Assembly (NCBI GenBank): GCA_000750105.3
Contig: JPHH03000007.1
Coordinates: forward strand, 186,001-250,000
From: Tolypocladium sp. Sup5 PDA-1
Lineage: Eukaryota > Ascomycota > Sordariomycetes > Hypocreales > Ophiocordycipitaceae
Direction: 5' to 3'
Length of the DNA: 64,000 nucleotides
A program made the translations under genes and the position numbers. The notes under the pieces were generated by a model that did not search any database, was not told where the DNA came from, and was given only the letters and a program-made list of their open reading frames with translations. Shown in pieces: positions 30,195-42,272 of this stretch (position 1 is its first letter; the number at the start of each line of letters is the position of its first letter).

Positions 30195-32689
30195 GGCGGC
30201 TTGGTGGTGGGTGTGGTCGCTGCGGTGTACGAAGTACGGAGCAATTAATAGTTGTTGACAAATCTGGTGAAGCGTGGCGGACGCGCCAGGGGTGCTGGAG
30301 GGGCGAATGACCGAGGCCAATGACCGAGCCGCGCGAAGCACCGAAGGGGAGACCGGGCGCCGAGACTGGGGATCTGAACCTTGAAGCTGTGGGTTACACG
30401 TGGGAGGATGCCAATGACGTCTCGCAGTGTTGGTCCTGCAACTTCTGGCCGCGTCTAATCAGCCAGTCTTCCGTGGCCCTGCGCAAGGCGTTGCAACAGC
30501 TCGCAGGCTGGCTATCCAGAGCCGCTGGACGATATCGCGTTGAGGGACGCACAACCTGTGTTCCACAAGAGTCAGCCATCGGCCGAGGCTCGTGTGTCCT
30601 GACTATTAATAATTTGTTGGGGAGTCTGGACTGGCTCGATGCGACCCTCGTCACCGTGCTGCAAGCCACTGTCACAGCAGGCTCCGTTTCCTCAAGTCCA
30701 CCCTTCTATGATCGGTGAACGGGTGTGCCATCTCACCTGCAGTCTTGCTCGCGCCTAGCCTCGCACAGTTCAATACCCCTCCGCCTGGACTCGTGTTGTC
30801 TGGTGATAGTCGGACCGCGGGGTAGGAGGAGGACAGCCAGGTAGTGAGAACCAAGAGACGGGATCGCGTGATGATTGGTGCTGCTTGATGCTGTTGGCTG
30901 CGGCGAGTGATGCCGGCCGCAGATAACTGGCCGCACGTGGCACAGCTGCAGCAAATCAATGCTGGTTTGAAGTGATCTCGAGATGTGATAGTTGACGAAG
31001 AGAGGGAAAGACGGATGCCAAGCTTGGAGTTGCAGAGAAAGAAGGATGGCCTGTACGTGGGCAGGCAGTATCGACACTGGGCCTCAGGTACCAAGGGAGG
31101 AAGCGGGGGAAGGAACCGAGGACGAACAGCAAAGAGACGCGTTTCGGGCCAGCGAATAGAATCAAAATGCAAGAAATGACCGATCTCAGAACAAGGTATT
31201 AAATCGATATGAGGGAAGAACAAATATGGAACGCAAAAGAGAAGGCAGGCGACGATGCAGCAAATAAAGGAGAAACGAAGGCACCAACAGCACACGAGTA
31301 ATTGCGAGAACTACCAGAGCTCTGCTTCGACGATCGACCTTTTCTTCACCGACAACGACAACAAGCTGGAGCTCTCTCCCAGTAGCCAAAGCTGAGACGA
31401 AAACCGGCTCCCTTTTAATACCACCTCCGTGACGGCCATCTCCTGAGTCCGTGGCCCGTATAGATCTCTCGCTGTAGCCACAGGGGTGAGTCTCGTGCGG
31501 CGGCTCTCCACCCGCGCGGGCCGTCGTGTCAAGTTGCACGCCCCGGGAAGCCAGCCGTGATATCCACGCAGCGCCACCGCAGGGAGACGACTGTGCGCGG
31601 GTTGGGCGTTCCAGCCTGGTGCTGCTAGTACGTGTTACTACTACCTCGTGCAACAAGCTGCCAGAGCTGGAGCAACTTGGAGACCTGAGACGCCCTTCAT
31701 CCGCCTGTTTCGCCAAAATGGCCCATGCTTCAGAGAAAGAAAGGTCCCACAACCCGGCAACTGAGCGAGCGGTTGCCGTCGGAGACAACAAGAGGCTGCA
31801 GAGCGGAAACTCCCATAATTTCCACATCGTCTACGGGGCAAAAAAACTTGCGAGTAGTCTTATTCGTTGCATTATCTTGCATTCAGGTCTCGTCCGCCAA
31901 AGTTGTCGTGGTGAGACGGTCGCAGCTACGGGGACGGGGTGTAGTGGATTAGTGCGCGCCTTGGCCGTCTCACCTCGACTTTAGGCGACCTGCCAACAGT
32001 CCACCAGTCGGTTTTAAGCACGAGTATGGAGCAACGAGAGACTCATGGAACTGGCTTGCCCTGTGCTGGTGATCAAACCGCATGCCAATTGCTGTGAATT
32101 GTAGTCCGTAAAGCTCCAAGTGTTCTCAATGTCCTTGTTGTCTTGCTTGTGAATGATCTCCTGTGCATGCTGCCTGCCTGCCTGCCTGCCTACATGAACC
32201 TAGCATCTCATGATACTTGATCATGCCCGACCTATCAAACAAAGACCTTGTAGTGCCTTTTGCCTTATCCTGCAGTTTTGGCTGTTATCCATGGTAGCAC
32301 AGCGGAGCTAACCCGCTGGCTTGTGACATGCCCCGGGCTGTCCTGACATCGAGATGAAACGCCGAGGCTGGATCCTGCTCACCGCCGCCTGTCGAGCCAG
32401 AATACCGCGATTCGCTGTTGATACTCGAAAACGGACACCAGCTCAACAATGGCACTCTGGTGGCCTTGCTTCCGTCTTACTCGCGTTACGGCACCTCCTA
32501 CTCGGGCCTAGCTCCCGCCCTCCTGATGCCGCCTTTGTTGTGAATGTGAGGTGAATGATGCTTCATCACACTTCATGCTTGGCTTGGCTTGTGAGTAGCT
32601 CAGGTTTGCACCTGGTCTGGCGCCGCGATATCCCGGTAGCTCGAAAGCTGCGTGGCCGTCTTCGAGAGGGTCATTCGCTCGTGCGGAGA
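30195..32689. other. Long intergenic region upstream of NAD kinase
   Basis: No gene can be supported in these 2.5 kb. A (TGCC)n tetranucleotide run lies at about 32169-32190. Open frames such as 30672-31295 (-) start late, are Cys/Phe/Leu-rich and lack domains. The segment next to 30195 should contain the NAD kinase promoter, and that next to 32690 the RRP46 3' end. Confidence 0.55.
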
Positions 32690-33578
32690 TCATTTCCAGT
32701 AGAGATCTGACGACGTCTTCGTTTCCATGACGGATCGGACGAATGCTTTGATGCTCTGCGACTCCAGCCTGTCGCCTGACATTGCCGTGTCAAGCCCCGA
32801 GTCGTGGTCCTGGCAGCATATGCGTTGGCCAGTCTGGAGAATTTTGTCCCACTCCTCGGCCGTGAATGAGCCTGCGCTTTCTGCCAAGAGAAGCTCGTCG
32901 TCAGAGGTGAAGCCGAGGGCGTGGACGGACTGCGCCTTGTCTGCCTCTGCCATGCCTGGGTCAACTACAATGCCGTCCTCGCTGCCCTCTACTCCGATGG
33001 CGAGTGTGGTTGCCGTCGCAATGGCCTTGAGGGGGACGGCGGCAGTCAACAGACCCAGGATGGCGGCGTGTAGCAAGGCCGGGATAATGGCCAGGTTCTG
33101 CAGGGAAAGGCATCGGTGAGCAAGATATGCCTAAGACCATGTTTGTGGATGGGGCTGTCTCACCAATTGAGCCTGGAGCAGCTTCGTGTTTGCGTAGGCA
33201 TTCTCTGGCATCTCCATAACCTGAAGGGTGATCTGGATCATGCACCTGGGAAAGTTGCGCAGGGGGATGAGCTGTCGGAGAGCGGGTTGCAAGATGGACT
33301 CAAGTTGGCGCTCCGCAGTGCCTAGTAGAAGGCGTCAGAGGAGAAAGTTCATGTAGTGACATGCCATAATGTGAGAACCCATTCGTACCTCCAAGTCCGG
33401 CGGCAGGCCGCACGACGACATCCACGAGCGCTTCAAACGCATTCTCATCACGCCTGGGCGCCTCAACTGGCCCATTCACCGCGGCGGTGACGGTGAAACC
33501 GCCGTAGGAAAAAGTCGCTGAGCCGTCTGCCTTGGGCAGGTGAGAGAGCTCCGCCGTTGGCTGAGCCGAAGGAGCCAT
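32690..33578 (-). CDS. RRP46: Exosome RNase PH-fold subunit Rrp46
   Basis: Three exons (33389-33578, 33164-33321, 32690-33097) give 251 aa. The introns are 67 nt each, with GTACGA/GTGAGA donors and CTAG/GCAG acceptors. The protein has the RNase PH fold: SATFSYGGFTVTAAVNGPVE near the N-terminus, FEALVDVVVRP, then RQLESILQPALRQLIPLRNF, CMIQITLQVMEM, and LLHAAILGLLTAAVPLKAIA. These segments are characteristic of Rrp46 in the six-subunit ring of the nuclear and cytoplasmic RNA exosome, where it is catalytically inactive in eukaryotes. Length matches the family (about 220-250 aa). It shares a 327 bp divergent promoter with RRD1. Confidence 0.92.
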
Positions 33579-33905
33579 TTTGGAGAGAGTCTTGTTGGTC
33601 TTGCTGAGGTAGGCTCGTAGGTGTGCCGTGATGTTGAAATTTTGCTTTGGAGTTTGTCGGTGGTGGATAAACCAGCCGGACCAGAGCCACCGAATCTTGG
33701 AGGCTCAACAGCCTGGAGAGCTCTCCGCAGTGCTGTTAGCGGACCCCACGCCCTGTAAGGTGGTAGGGAAGGGCTGGCGGGGTCCCTGCAAGCGGTGACG
33801 CCAATCACGGCAGGACCCCTCGGGCTAACTGAGCTGTCGCCATCGAGCTCCATGGAAGTCACTTGATGGCTTTCATCTTTCAACTTCACATCCACGATAC
33901 ACCCC
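33579..33905. promoter_or_regulatory. Shared upstream region of RRP46 and RRD1
   Basis: These 327 bp separate divergent start codons and must contain both promoters. No additional coding region is supportable. Confidence 0.5.
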
Positions 33906-35177
33906 ATGGCTTCCCACGCCCCCACGCAGATGTCTCCATCGCAAGACACGAGCTCTGCGATCCCAAACCTCAAGGACAGGATCCCCAAGCTCGAGCCTCG
34001 CAGGCGCCGAGCGGATGCCTCGAACCAGACTCCAGTCCCCGAGACTCCCGCACTGCCCCCGCCACCCGACACAGCGAACTGGTCCTTCAAGGTTCCAACG
34101 AGGCGCATCCTTTCCCGCAAAGATCACGAAATATTTCTGTCATCGCCTGCATATAGCTTGATACAGGCTTGGGTCTTTGGGCTGTCTGAAGCCGTGGTCG
34201 ATACACCAAACTCGGCAGTCAAGGACGACGATGTGAGCGCCACGGTCAAGGCAATATTGAAGTTGCTGGACGAGGCAGAAGACCTCGTGGCCCAGTCTCC
34301 CCCGAACGAACAAGGAGGGTCGCGCTTTGGAAACAAGGCGTTTCGGGGATTTCTCGACCTCGCGAAAGAGAACTCTACCAGGTGGCACCAGAGCCTTGGG
34401 GTGGACAACGAAGATGCCATCGCAGAGGCGTCCACCTACCTGAGCCAATCGTTCGGGAATCGCAACCGCATCGACTATGGTTCTGGCCATGAACTCAACT
34501 TTATGATATGGCTTCTCTGCCTGTACCAGCTTGGTCGTCTGCAGAAAGCCGACTTCAAGCCCATCGTCCTCCGAGTCTTCGCCCGGTACCTGACTCTGAT
34601 GCGAAGCGTTCAGATGACGTACTACCTGGAGCCTGCTGGATCTCACGGTGTCTGGGGACTGGACGATTACCAATTCTTACCTTTCCTTTTCGGTGCGGCT
34701 CAACTGCTCCATCATCCATACATTACTCCACGCTCCATCCACCAGGATCTCACCATTGAAGAGTTCGGCCACGACTTCTTATACCTTGGCCAGGTGGGCT
34801 TTGTGAACAGTACCAAAACGGTCAAGGGGTTGCGCTGGCACAGTCCCATGCTGGACGACATATCGTCGGCAAAGTCATGGACCAAGATCGACGGCGGTAT
34901 GCGACGGATGTTCGTCGCCGAGGTCCTGGGAAAGCTGCCCGTGATGCAGCATTTCTTATTTGGCTCTCTGGTTCCAGCTGCAGATGGCATGAGCGAGGAC
35001 GACGCACGGGCGGCAGAGGATGATGAGGCGGACGGAGACCATTCCGACCATGCACACGATAATAGTGTGGGCTGGGGAGATTGCTGTGGGATCAAGGTCC
35101 CCAGCAGTCTTGCCGCGGCGCAGGAGATGAAGAAGCGGGCGCATGGGGATTCGCTGCGAAGGATTCCGTTCGATTGA
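33906..35177 (+). CDS. RRD1: PP2A phosphatase activator PTPA, Rrd1 type
   Basis: This is a single exon of 423 aa from ATG 33906. After a disordered N-terminus (about 1-60), the PTPA fold begins at FKVPTRRILSRKDHEIFLSS. Family landmarks are FGNKAFRGFLDL, YGSGHELNFMIWLLCL, HGVWGLDDYQFLPFLFGAAQ (near 249) and GMRRMFVAEVLGKLPVMQHF. PTPA/Rrd proteins are peptidyl-prolyl isomerase-like activators that load metal into the catalytic subunits of PP2A-type phosphatases. The C-terminal tail has an acidic-His stretch and then WGDCCGIKVPSSLAAAQEMK, which I associate with the Rrd1 rather than the shorter Rrd2 branch. No intron is seen. Confidence 0.95.
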   Translation: MASHAPTQMSPSQDTSSAIPNLKDRIPKLEPRRRRADASNQTPVPETPALPPPPDTANWSFKVPTRRILSRKDHEIFLSSPAYSLIQAWVFGLSEAVVDTPNSAVKDDDVSATVKAILKLLDEAEDLVAQSPPNEQGGSRFGNKAFRGFLDLAKENSTRWHQSLGVDNEDAIAEASTYLSQSFGNRNRIDYGSGHELNFMIWLLCLYQLGRLQKADFKPIVLRVFARYLTLMRSVQMTYYLEPAGSHGVWGLDDYQFLPFLFGAAQLLHHPYITPRSIHQDLTIEEFGHDFLYLGQVGFVNSTKTVKGLRWHSPMLDDISSAKSWTKIDGGMRRMFVAEVLGKLPVMQHFLFGSLVPAADGMSEDDARAAEDDEADGDHSDHAHDNSVGWGDCCGIKVPSSLAAAQEMKKRAHGDSLRRIPFD

Positions 35178-36580
35178 GACGATTGGGCCGACAAGGAGGC
35201 AGTGCATCGAGCTCCCGCCGCCGGCCGTGCTGCAGCTGCTCGTACATAGCAATACGAGCCTCAATAAGTCCCTATCGCCCGTTCTTTGTGTGGTAAGCGC
35301 ACATTATGTACGTCATGGCGAGTGACGAGGCTCTGGGGATGAGGTTATACATATGCTTACACCAACGCCAGCTCGTTCCAGCGCCACATATATCGGCTCT
35401 GCATTGCCCATGGACCTGCAGTGGGTGTTGTTCCACGGGGCGCTTCGGCTTTATCCGATCTCGGCCGTTTGCACACCTTCGTGGGGCGGCAACAAGCTAT
35501 GCCGGTTGCATCTTGGTTCGAGTTTCGGGGCAGGCAGCTGTACTTCGTACCCCTGCAGCTCTTCCGTGCAAGTTGTTGTAGCCGAGATGTTGCATTCAAC
35601 GAGGCAACAACGACACTCTTGGCACCGTCGGTCCCTTGACTAACGAGCTACGGCGATCCTCTGGGTTTATACTTGGACCGTGCCGTTGCGGGGAAAGCAA
35701 GACGTCTCATCAGAGCCCTCGATTCGAAGGCTGTGCAATGACAAAGAGAGAGCTCAAGTTGTCTCCTTTTCACCGTGTTCTGCAAAGACGGCAGATGGTA
35801 CCACGAATATGTAGGTGCATACGGGGTCGCGTGTTCTCTCGAATCCAGATGAAGCTCCTTGCGGCACCCGGTATAGCAGAAGCCGCCCATTTTATTACAG
35901 TAGCAGGCCGTTTCTCAACCAAGCCCAAGGATTCGTGGAAAATGGAGCCCTGCAATCCGCTGACTGCTGAGACGAGGTTAGCCCGCCTGCTCGTGGAGCC
36001 TGTCGCGGCAGCCTTGAGGCTTCCGACCCCGGACCACAAAGCAAACACGGGTATCGCTCGACGCCTAACTACCTAAGCAGGAAGGGTGTGCCTGTTCAAA
36101 TACGAAGCGATCGTTCGTTTGGCGCCGCTGAGTTGTCTGGGCTGCTCGGCTGTTACTCCTTCTGGCCAAACGTCTTGGCGACGGCATCGCATCATGGCGT
36201 CGCATTTCCCCACGGTCGCTGCAGAGCGTCGCGCAAATTGCCGCGGTTTATGTAACAAGCTGCCCGTCGCAGGGGACAATACAATATCGACGCATTTTGC
36301 AACTCTGGTTCTCTGGCTGCCTGGTTGATTAGGCTGCTGCATAAAGAGTCCCACTGGTTCAGTTGCCGACCCAGATATCGATTCCTTCAGTGGCCCGGAG
36401 TCTTCAACGTGTCTGTTTGTTATGGCTCTGTGTCCTGATCAAGCTTGGTTGCCAGACTGTTCTTTCTGCCCATCGTTGCAAGCATCATACTATTCCCCAA
36501 TGATTTAAGGAGGCCGATCCGTCGTTGTCTTTCACACCTCTCGAGAAGCTCGGTCGAGCAACTCGCCGAGTACAACCGCC
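35178..36580. other. Intergenic upstream of ABC transporter
   Basis: These 1.4 kb contain no supportable gene. An open frame at 35636-36076 has no domain and mixed composition. The last about 150 bp are pyrimidine-rich and lead into ACAACCGCCATGG, a good fungal start context. Confidence 0.55.
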
Positions 36581-39500
36581 ATGGCGCTCTTCAACTTTGG
36601 ACAGTTCGTCCGACAGACTCGAGCGCTCTCCAGAAAGAACTTCCTCGTGGCTGTTGTTAGGCACCCAATCGGCTTTCTCCTCCTCACATACGGAATTCCT
36701 CTCGCCATCCTCGCCGTCTTACTGTCCATTCCCACGTTTCTCAAATCTCCCAATACGTTTGGCGTCGGGTTTCCGGCTCCGATTAGAGACTTTGCTGGCA
36801 CTGTTCACAAGAAGCTCGTCATCGTCAAGTCGCCGAGCCTAGGCCCCGATGTAGATCGGGTCGTCGACACATTTACCAAGCCGCTAGGCAAGAGCTTGAT
36901 CCAGTTCCTCGACGATGAAAAGGACCTCTCGACAGCGTGTCTCGCCAATCTCCGCGGAGTCAGCGACTGCCACGCCTCCGTCACCTTCAGAGACTCCCCC
37001 GAAACCAAGGGCGACGTTGAAAAGCCCCTCAACACCAACAACCACACCCATACCTGGCAGTATGTCATTCGCGCCGACCCAGTTCGAGACGACACCAAAT
37101 TCGATGCCACCGCGCACAAGAGCGACCAGGAGAGCCTCTACCTGCCCCTGCAGCTAGCCATCAACAATGCCATCACCAACTCCAGCGCCACGCCAGAGGT
37201 GTTCATGTTCACCAGGGAGACGCAAGCGGACGAGGAGAAGTGGCAACAGGAGGGCAACGTGGCGCTCGTCGGGAAGATCTACGTCTTCGCCCTGTTTGTC
37301 TGCTACTTCTTCATCATCTACCGCTTCACGAGCTTCATAACCGCCGATCGGGAGTCCGGCATGTCCCAGCTGGTCGATGCCATGGGCGGAGGTAGTGCTA
37401 CGGCTGCTAGAGTACTCAGCTGGCTCTTCGTCTTCGACGTTGCATGCCTGCCGTGCTTCATCGTGTTCGGCGTGCTGTACTGGCACATACTCTTCCCGGA
37501 CTCCAGCGTGGGCATGCTGATCGGTTGGCAAATCCTGCTTGGCCTGGCCGTCAACAGCTCAACCGTGTTCGCCGCGGCCTTCTTCACAAAGTCGCGCGTG
37601 TCCGCCATATATGTCATGGGAGCGTTCCTCCTCCTGTCAGTCGGCGCGCAAGTCTTCAGCTTCCAGCTGCACCCGAAGCCAACGCCGCCGGGGGCCTACA
37701 TCCTGTCACTGCTGTTCCCCAGCTCCAACCACGTCTTCTTCACGCAGCAGATGTGCCTGTGGCAGTTGAACGGCACGAGCGCGAATCTCAATGAGCTGCC
37801 GTATGAATATGCTGGCATCAACTCGAATTCGTACGGCGTCACGCAGGCGACGATGCTTGGCTTTCTGGCCCTCAACATTATCCTGTATCCCATCCTTGCC
37901 ATAGTCGTCGAACGGGTCATGCACGGCATCGACTTTCGCAAGCGATCTTTCACAGGTGGCTCCGCCGATTCGATGGGCGTTGTCGCAGAGACCTTTGACC
38001 TGAAGAAGCGGTTCGTGCCCCACTTTCTGGAGCGCATGCTCTGCTGCGGGAAGAGAAAGTCGGTCACTGCCGTGGACGGGGTCAGTCTCCAGGGCCACAA
38101 GGGGCAAATCCTGTGTCTGGTCGGCCCCAATGGATCTGGAAAGACGACTACTCTGCACATGATGTCTGGCTTCATCAGTCCGACCGATGGGTCGGTGAAA
38201 CTCAACGCCACGCCGTCGCAGATTGGCATATGCCCTCAGCGAAACACGCTATGGGACGAGCTCACCGTCAAAGAGCACATCTCCATATGGAGCCAGATCA
38301 AGGCGGGCAAGGAGTCGCCTCAGGAGCTCGAGCACCTCATCTCAGCGTGCGATCTCGATCTTAAACAGACCAGTCTCGCCAAGACCCTGAGTGGTGGCCA
38401 GAAGCGCAAGTTGCAGCTGGCATGCATGTTCGTCGGAAACTCGTCTGTCTGTCTGATTGACGAATGCACCTCGGGTCTGGATCCGCTGTCTCGCCGCGTG
38501 ATTTGGGAGATCCTCCTGGAGCAGCGCTCGAAGCGCAGCATCGTCTTTACGACCCACTTCCTGGATGAAGTCGATGTCCTGGCAGACCACATCGTGATCT
38601 TGTCTAAGGGCAAGGTTAGGTGCCAAGGGGCAGCCGCGGAGCTCAAGAACCTCTACGGCGGTGGCTACAAAGTCCTCGTCCCGCACTCCGCTCCAAAGCT
38701 CGATGTCCAGTACCCTTCCACACCTCACCAGGACAGCCTGGTGTACGCAGTTCCTGACTCTCGCTCTGCTGCCCAGCTCTCTTCGCAGTTTGCCGCGTCG
38801 GGCGTCACCGATGTCGCCATTGCCGGACCGCAGGTTGAAGACGTATTTCTCAATGTGGCGGACGACCCCGATCTTGAATTCACCAAGAGCCACGCCGCCG
38901 TGGCGGAGCCCGAGTTCGAGATGACACCCGGACAGGTTGTGTCGTTCTGGGGCCAGGTCAGAGTTCTCTTCCGGAAGAGGCTCACCGTCCTGAGGAGATT
39001 CTGGTGGCCATACCTTTACGTCCTCGCTTTGCCACTCATCATCACGCCGTTCTTTCAAAGGCTCTTGGTAGACTACGAACCGCCGTCGTGTGCCAACCTC
39101 GAAGCATGGCTTTACGACCCGGCCGCTCTTCCGTACGAGTACGGCGACAATTGTGGGCAGTATGGGGGCTACGACAAATACTGTCAAAGCATTGCCGTCG
39201 CTCCGCCATCTGCGAGGGACAGCATTCGCAGCATGGTGAAGCAAAAGTTCCAGGAGGTTTCAGGCGTCAACGAATCTCAGGTCGATAACTTTGCGGTTGT
39301 TCAGGATAACCGGTCGCAGTTCCTCGACTACATCAAGAACAATACGATCAACAGCCCTGGCGGCGTGTACATGGGCTCTGACAGCGAGGTACCTGTCATT
39401 GCGTACTTGATGAACAGGTACGGCAACCCCAGTGGTGGGGATATGTTGAACTTGTATAGTCAGATGAAGAGCAACGTGGAAATCACGTCAACCCGGGCAG

Positions 39501-41523
39501 GATTCGCTCAAACTCGGGATGTAAGTCTTCTTTGCCATCACTCTATTACGCTGAATCTTCGGCTAACATGCACAGAGCGCGGATAATATTGGTACATTGT
39601 ACGCGGTCTTCTTCACCCTGCTACAGGCAATCTATCCTGCGGCTTTTGTACTCTATCCGGCCATTGAAAAGTCCCGTAAGGTGAGGGCCCTGGAGTATGC
39701 CAACGGCGTCCGCCGCGGTCCCCTTTGGGTCGCTTACGGCTTGTTCGACTTGATGTTTGTGCTGGCAATATCGGTTGCGGTGACGGCGATTATCAGCACC
39801 CAACTGACTTGGAACGGACCTGTCTGGGTCATGCTGCCGATCCAAACTCTGTATGGCCTGGCAGCTCTCCTCCTTGGATATGTTATCTCACACTTTGTGA
39901 ATGGGCCATTGAAGTCCTTCCTGGCAATGGCTGGCATCAGCGTCTTGATGTATGCCATTGCTGCGATTGCATTTGCAGTGAGTGCATCCTATCCACAGTA
40001 TTGTTGATGGCTGAACTGACGACGACAGGTCGGCTCTGGATACGCTGATGCAGCTCAGATGGACAAGATTACCCTTGGCATCACGTACGGCCTGAACCTC
40101 ATCCTTCCCATTGGCAACATGTTTCGCGCGCTGCTTCTCGGCCTCAACGTGCTGCAAGTTGGCTGCAAGGACGGCCAAAACACACCGCCTGCTTCTATCT
40201 ATGCCTACGGTGGCCCCATCCTCTACCTGGTCATCCAAGTCGCCATCCTTCTACTCATCATCGTCTGGATCGAGGGCGACATTGCCTTGTTCCGTCAAAA
40301 GGGCAAGACGTCCCGCAGACAAGACTCAGAGAAGGATGCCACCGCACTGAGTGAAGAAGTCGAAGCGGAGCGCGTTCGTGTCGAAAACAGCGAGTCCGAC
40401 CTGCTTCGCGCACTCCACATCAGCAAGTCTTTTGGTTCCAACAAGGCCGTGGACGATGTTACGCTGGGCCTTCCAGAGAGCGACGTCATGGCCCTGATAG
40501 GACCCAACGGCGCAGGCAAGTCGACTTTGGTCAACCTCGTCCAGTCCGAACTGTCTGCCGACCACGGCAAGATTCTCCTGAAAGGTGAAGATGCTCGGAC
40601 ACGAGGAGCACAGAAGTTCCTCGGAGGTAAGCCCACCGAATATGCGGGACTATGATAATGTGTACTGACCATGATGGTACAGTGTGCCCGCAGTTTGATG
40701 CCCTGGATCTGATGAACACACGAGAGCACTTGTCGTTCTATGCCCGCGTCAAGGGCATCGAGGACGTCAAAGGCAACGTCGACCACGTCATGGCCAGGCT
40801 CAACCTCACGCCCCATGCGTCCACCTTGGCGTCGAAGCTCTCGGGCGGAAACAAGAGGAAGCTCAGCCTGGCCATTGCTCTGATGGGTACGCCGCCAGTC
40901 CTCGTCCTCGACGAACCGACGTCGGCCATGGACGCCGTGGCGAAGCGCGCCTTTTGGAAGATTATTCAGAAGATTACCCCCAATCGCTCTCTTCTCCTTA
41001 CTGTAAGCTTCCGTAAATTAGGTTACGAAACATCACATATACTAACCCCCTCGCCCAGACACACAGCATGGAAGAGGCCGACACGCTCGCCACCCGCGCC
41101 GCCATCATCTCCAAGCGTATCCTCGCCGTCGGCACCACAAAGGCCCTCCGCGACAAGTACAGCAACCACTACTACGTCAGCCTCCTGCTCGCCTCGGCCC
41201 CCAACTCGGCCCCCGAGGAGATGGAGCGCGTCCGCGCCTGGGTCCACGAGCACGTCCCCGACGCCCAGCTCGAGCGCGACATGCTCGGCGGCCAGGTCCG
41301 CTTCACCATCCCCGGCATCGACGCCGAGGGGAAGCGGCCTGTCGCGGGTGTCATCGACCTGCTCGAGCGCAACAAGGAGAGCCTGGGCCTGGAGTACTAC
41401 TCCGTGGGCGGCGCGACGCTCGAGAGGGTGTTTCTGAGCGTTGTGAGGGAGAATAATGTCCAGGAGGAGGATGGAGTCGGCCACAAGGGTGGGATGGTGC
41501 AGCGCCTGTTTAGACGAGGATGA
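36581..41523 (+). CDS. Full-length ABCA-subfamily ABC transporter
   Basis: Five exons (36581-39520, 39576-39977, 40029-40626, 40683-41002, 41059-41523) give 1574 aa; all four introns are short and canonical. The order is TMD1-NBD1-TMD2-NBD2, the layout of ABCA. TMD1 has one span near residues 28-50, a large extracytoplasmic loop, then a bundle at about 225-450. NBD1 carries Walker A GPNGSGKTT (about 515), signature LSGGQKRK (about 603) and Walker B CLIDECTSGLD. NBD2 carries GPNGAGKST (about 1273), LSGGNKRK and VLVLDEPTSAMD. The Walker B glutamates are present in both, so both sites could hydrolyse ATP. ABCA members move lipids or sterols across membranes in animals. The substrate in this fungus is unknown. 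Confidence 0.94.
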
Positions 41524-42272
41524 GAGAGATCAACCACATGCTTCCCTTTGCGCCTTCAAGACATACCGGAGTCCTTTGTAAGGCCTCAATGGAAGAGTAC
41601 AAGTATACCCCTAGCCGAGTCGGAAAACACACAACATGTTCGAGATACACCAACCTAGGTAATACCAGGTGATGAAACAATACATAGGCGACGGAGTGAA
41701 ACAAGAGTCCAGTCACGACAAGCAGACGTGGTCCAGAATTCTTGACGGTGTGTATTCGGCCTTCGCTGAGGCTCATGCTACCTAGCTTTGCATATGCGGT
41801 ACGCGCTGCTGTAACACACCAGGTATGCGCAATGCATCCTGTATTCTGCATCTTGCATCCTGCATCCATCCGTGACAAGGGTCTACCCATATCCGCCACT
41901 TGGTTACCAAACCATGCCAACTTCCTAGTCCTGCCATCTCGTCGCTGAAAGCCAGAGATTAGAGCATCTCTAACCGTCTTGCAGCGGATGAGCGCCCAGG
42001 ATCCGGGGATGGCGGAATTAGCTAAAGCAACTCCCAACGCCACTCATAATTATGTTCATCATTTCCTGTTTTTGCAATCGAGATAGGCCGCCCTCAAAGG
42101 TATCTTCCGAATTTGGTCAATGAAAAGTCCAGATGTGATGATGCACTGCCACACTCCTGCAATGCAACAAAAAGATCAAGGGGAATAAAAAAGGAAACAC
42201 GTTGTCGTCACAGATCGTATCGTATCGGGGTCAACAAAAGGACATCTTGAGGTTGTGGACGGTCGTCGATCT
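41524..42272. other. Convergent 3' intergenic region
   Basis: These 749 bp lie between the stops of the ABC transporter and the 540-aa unknown gene. The region is AT-richer, with short CATCCTGCAT-type repeats near 41834-41866. No gene is visible. Confidence 0.55.

Noticed and set aside
30195..30341. Upstream in-frame extension of NAD kinase
   Set aside because: It lacks an ATG; the first Met is at 30194.
30672..31295. 207-codon minus-strand frame
   Set aside because: Composition is Cys/Phe/Leu-rich and erratic, overlapping frames exist on the other strand, and no domain is seen.
35636..36076. 146-codon frame upstream of the ABC transporter
   Set aside because: It has no domain and lies in the AT-mixed promoter side; a minus-strand frame of similar length overlaps it.
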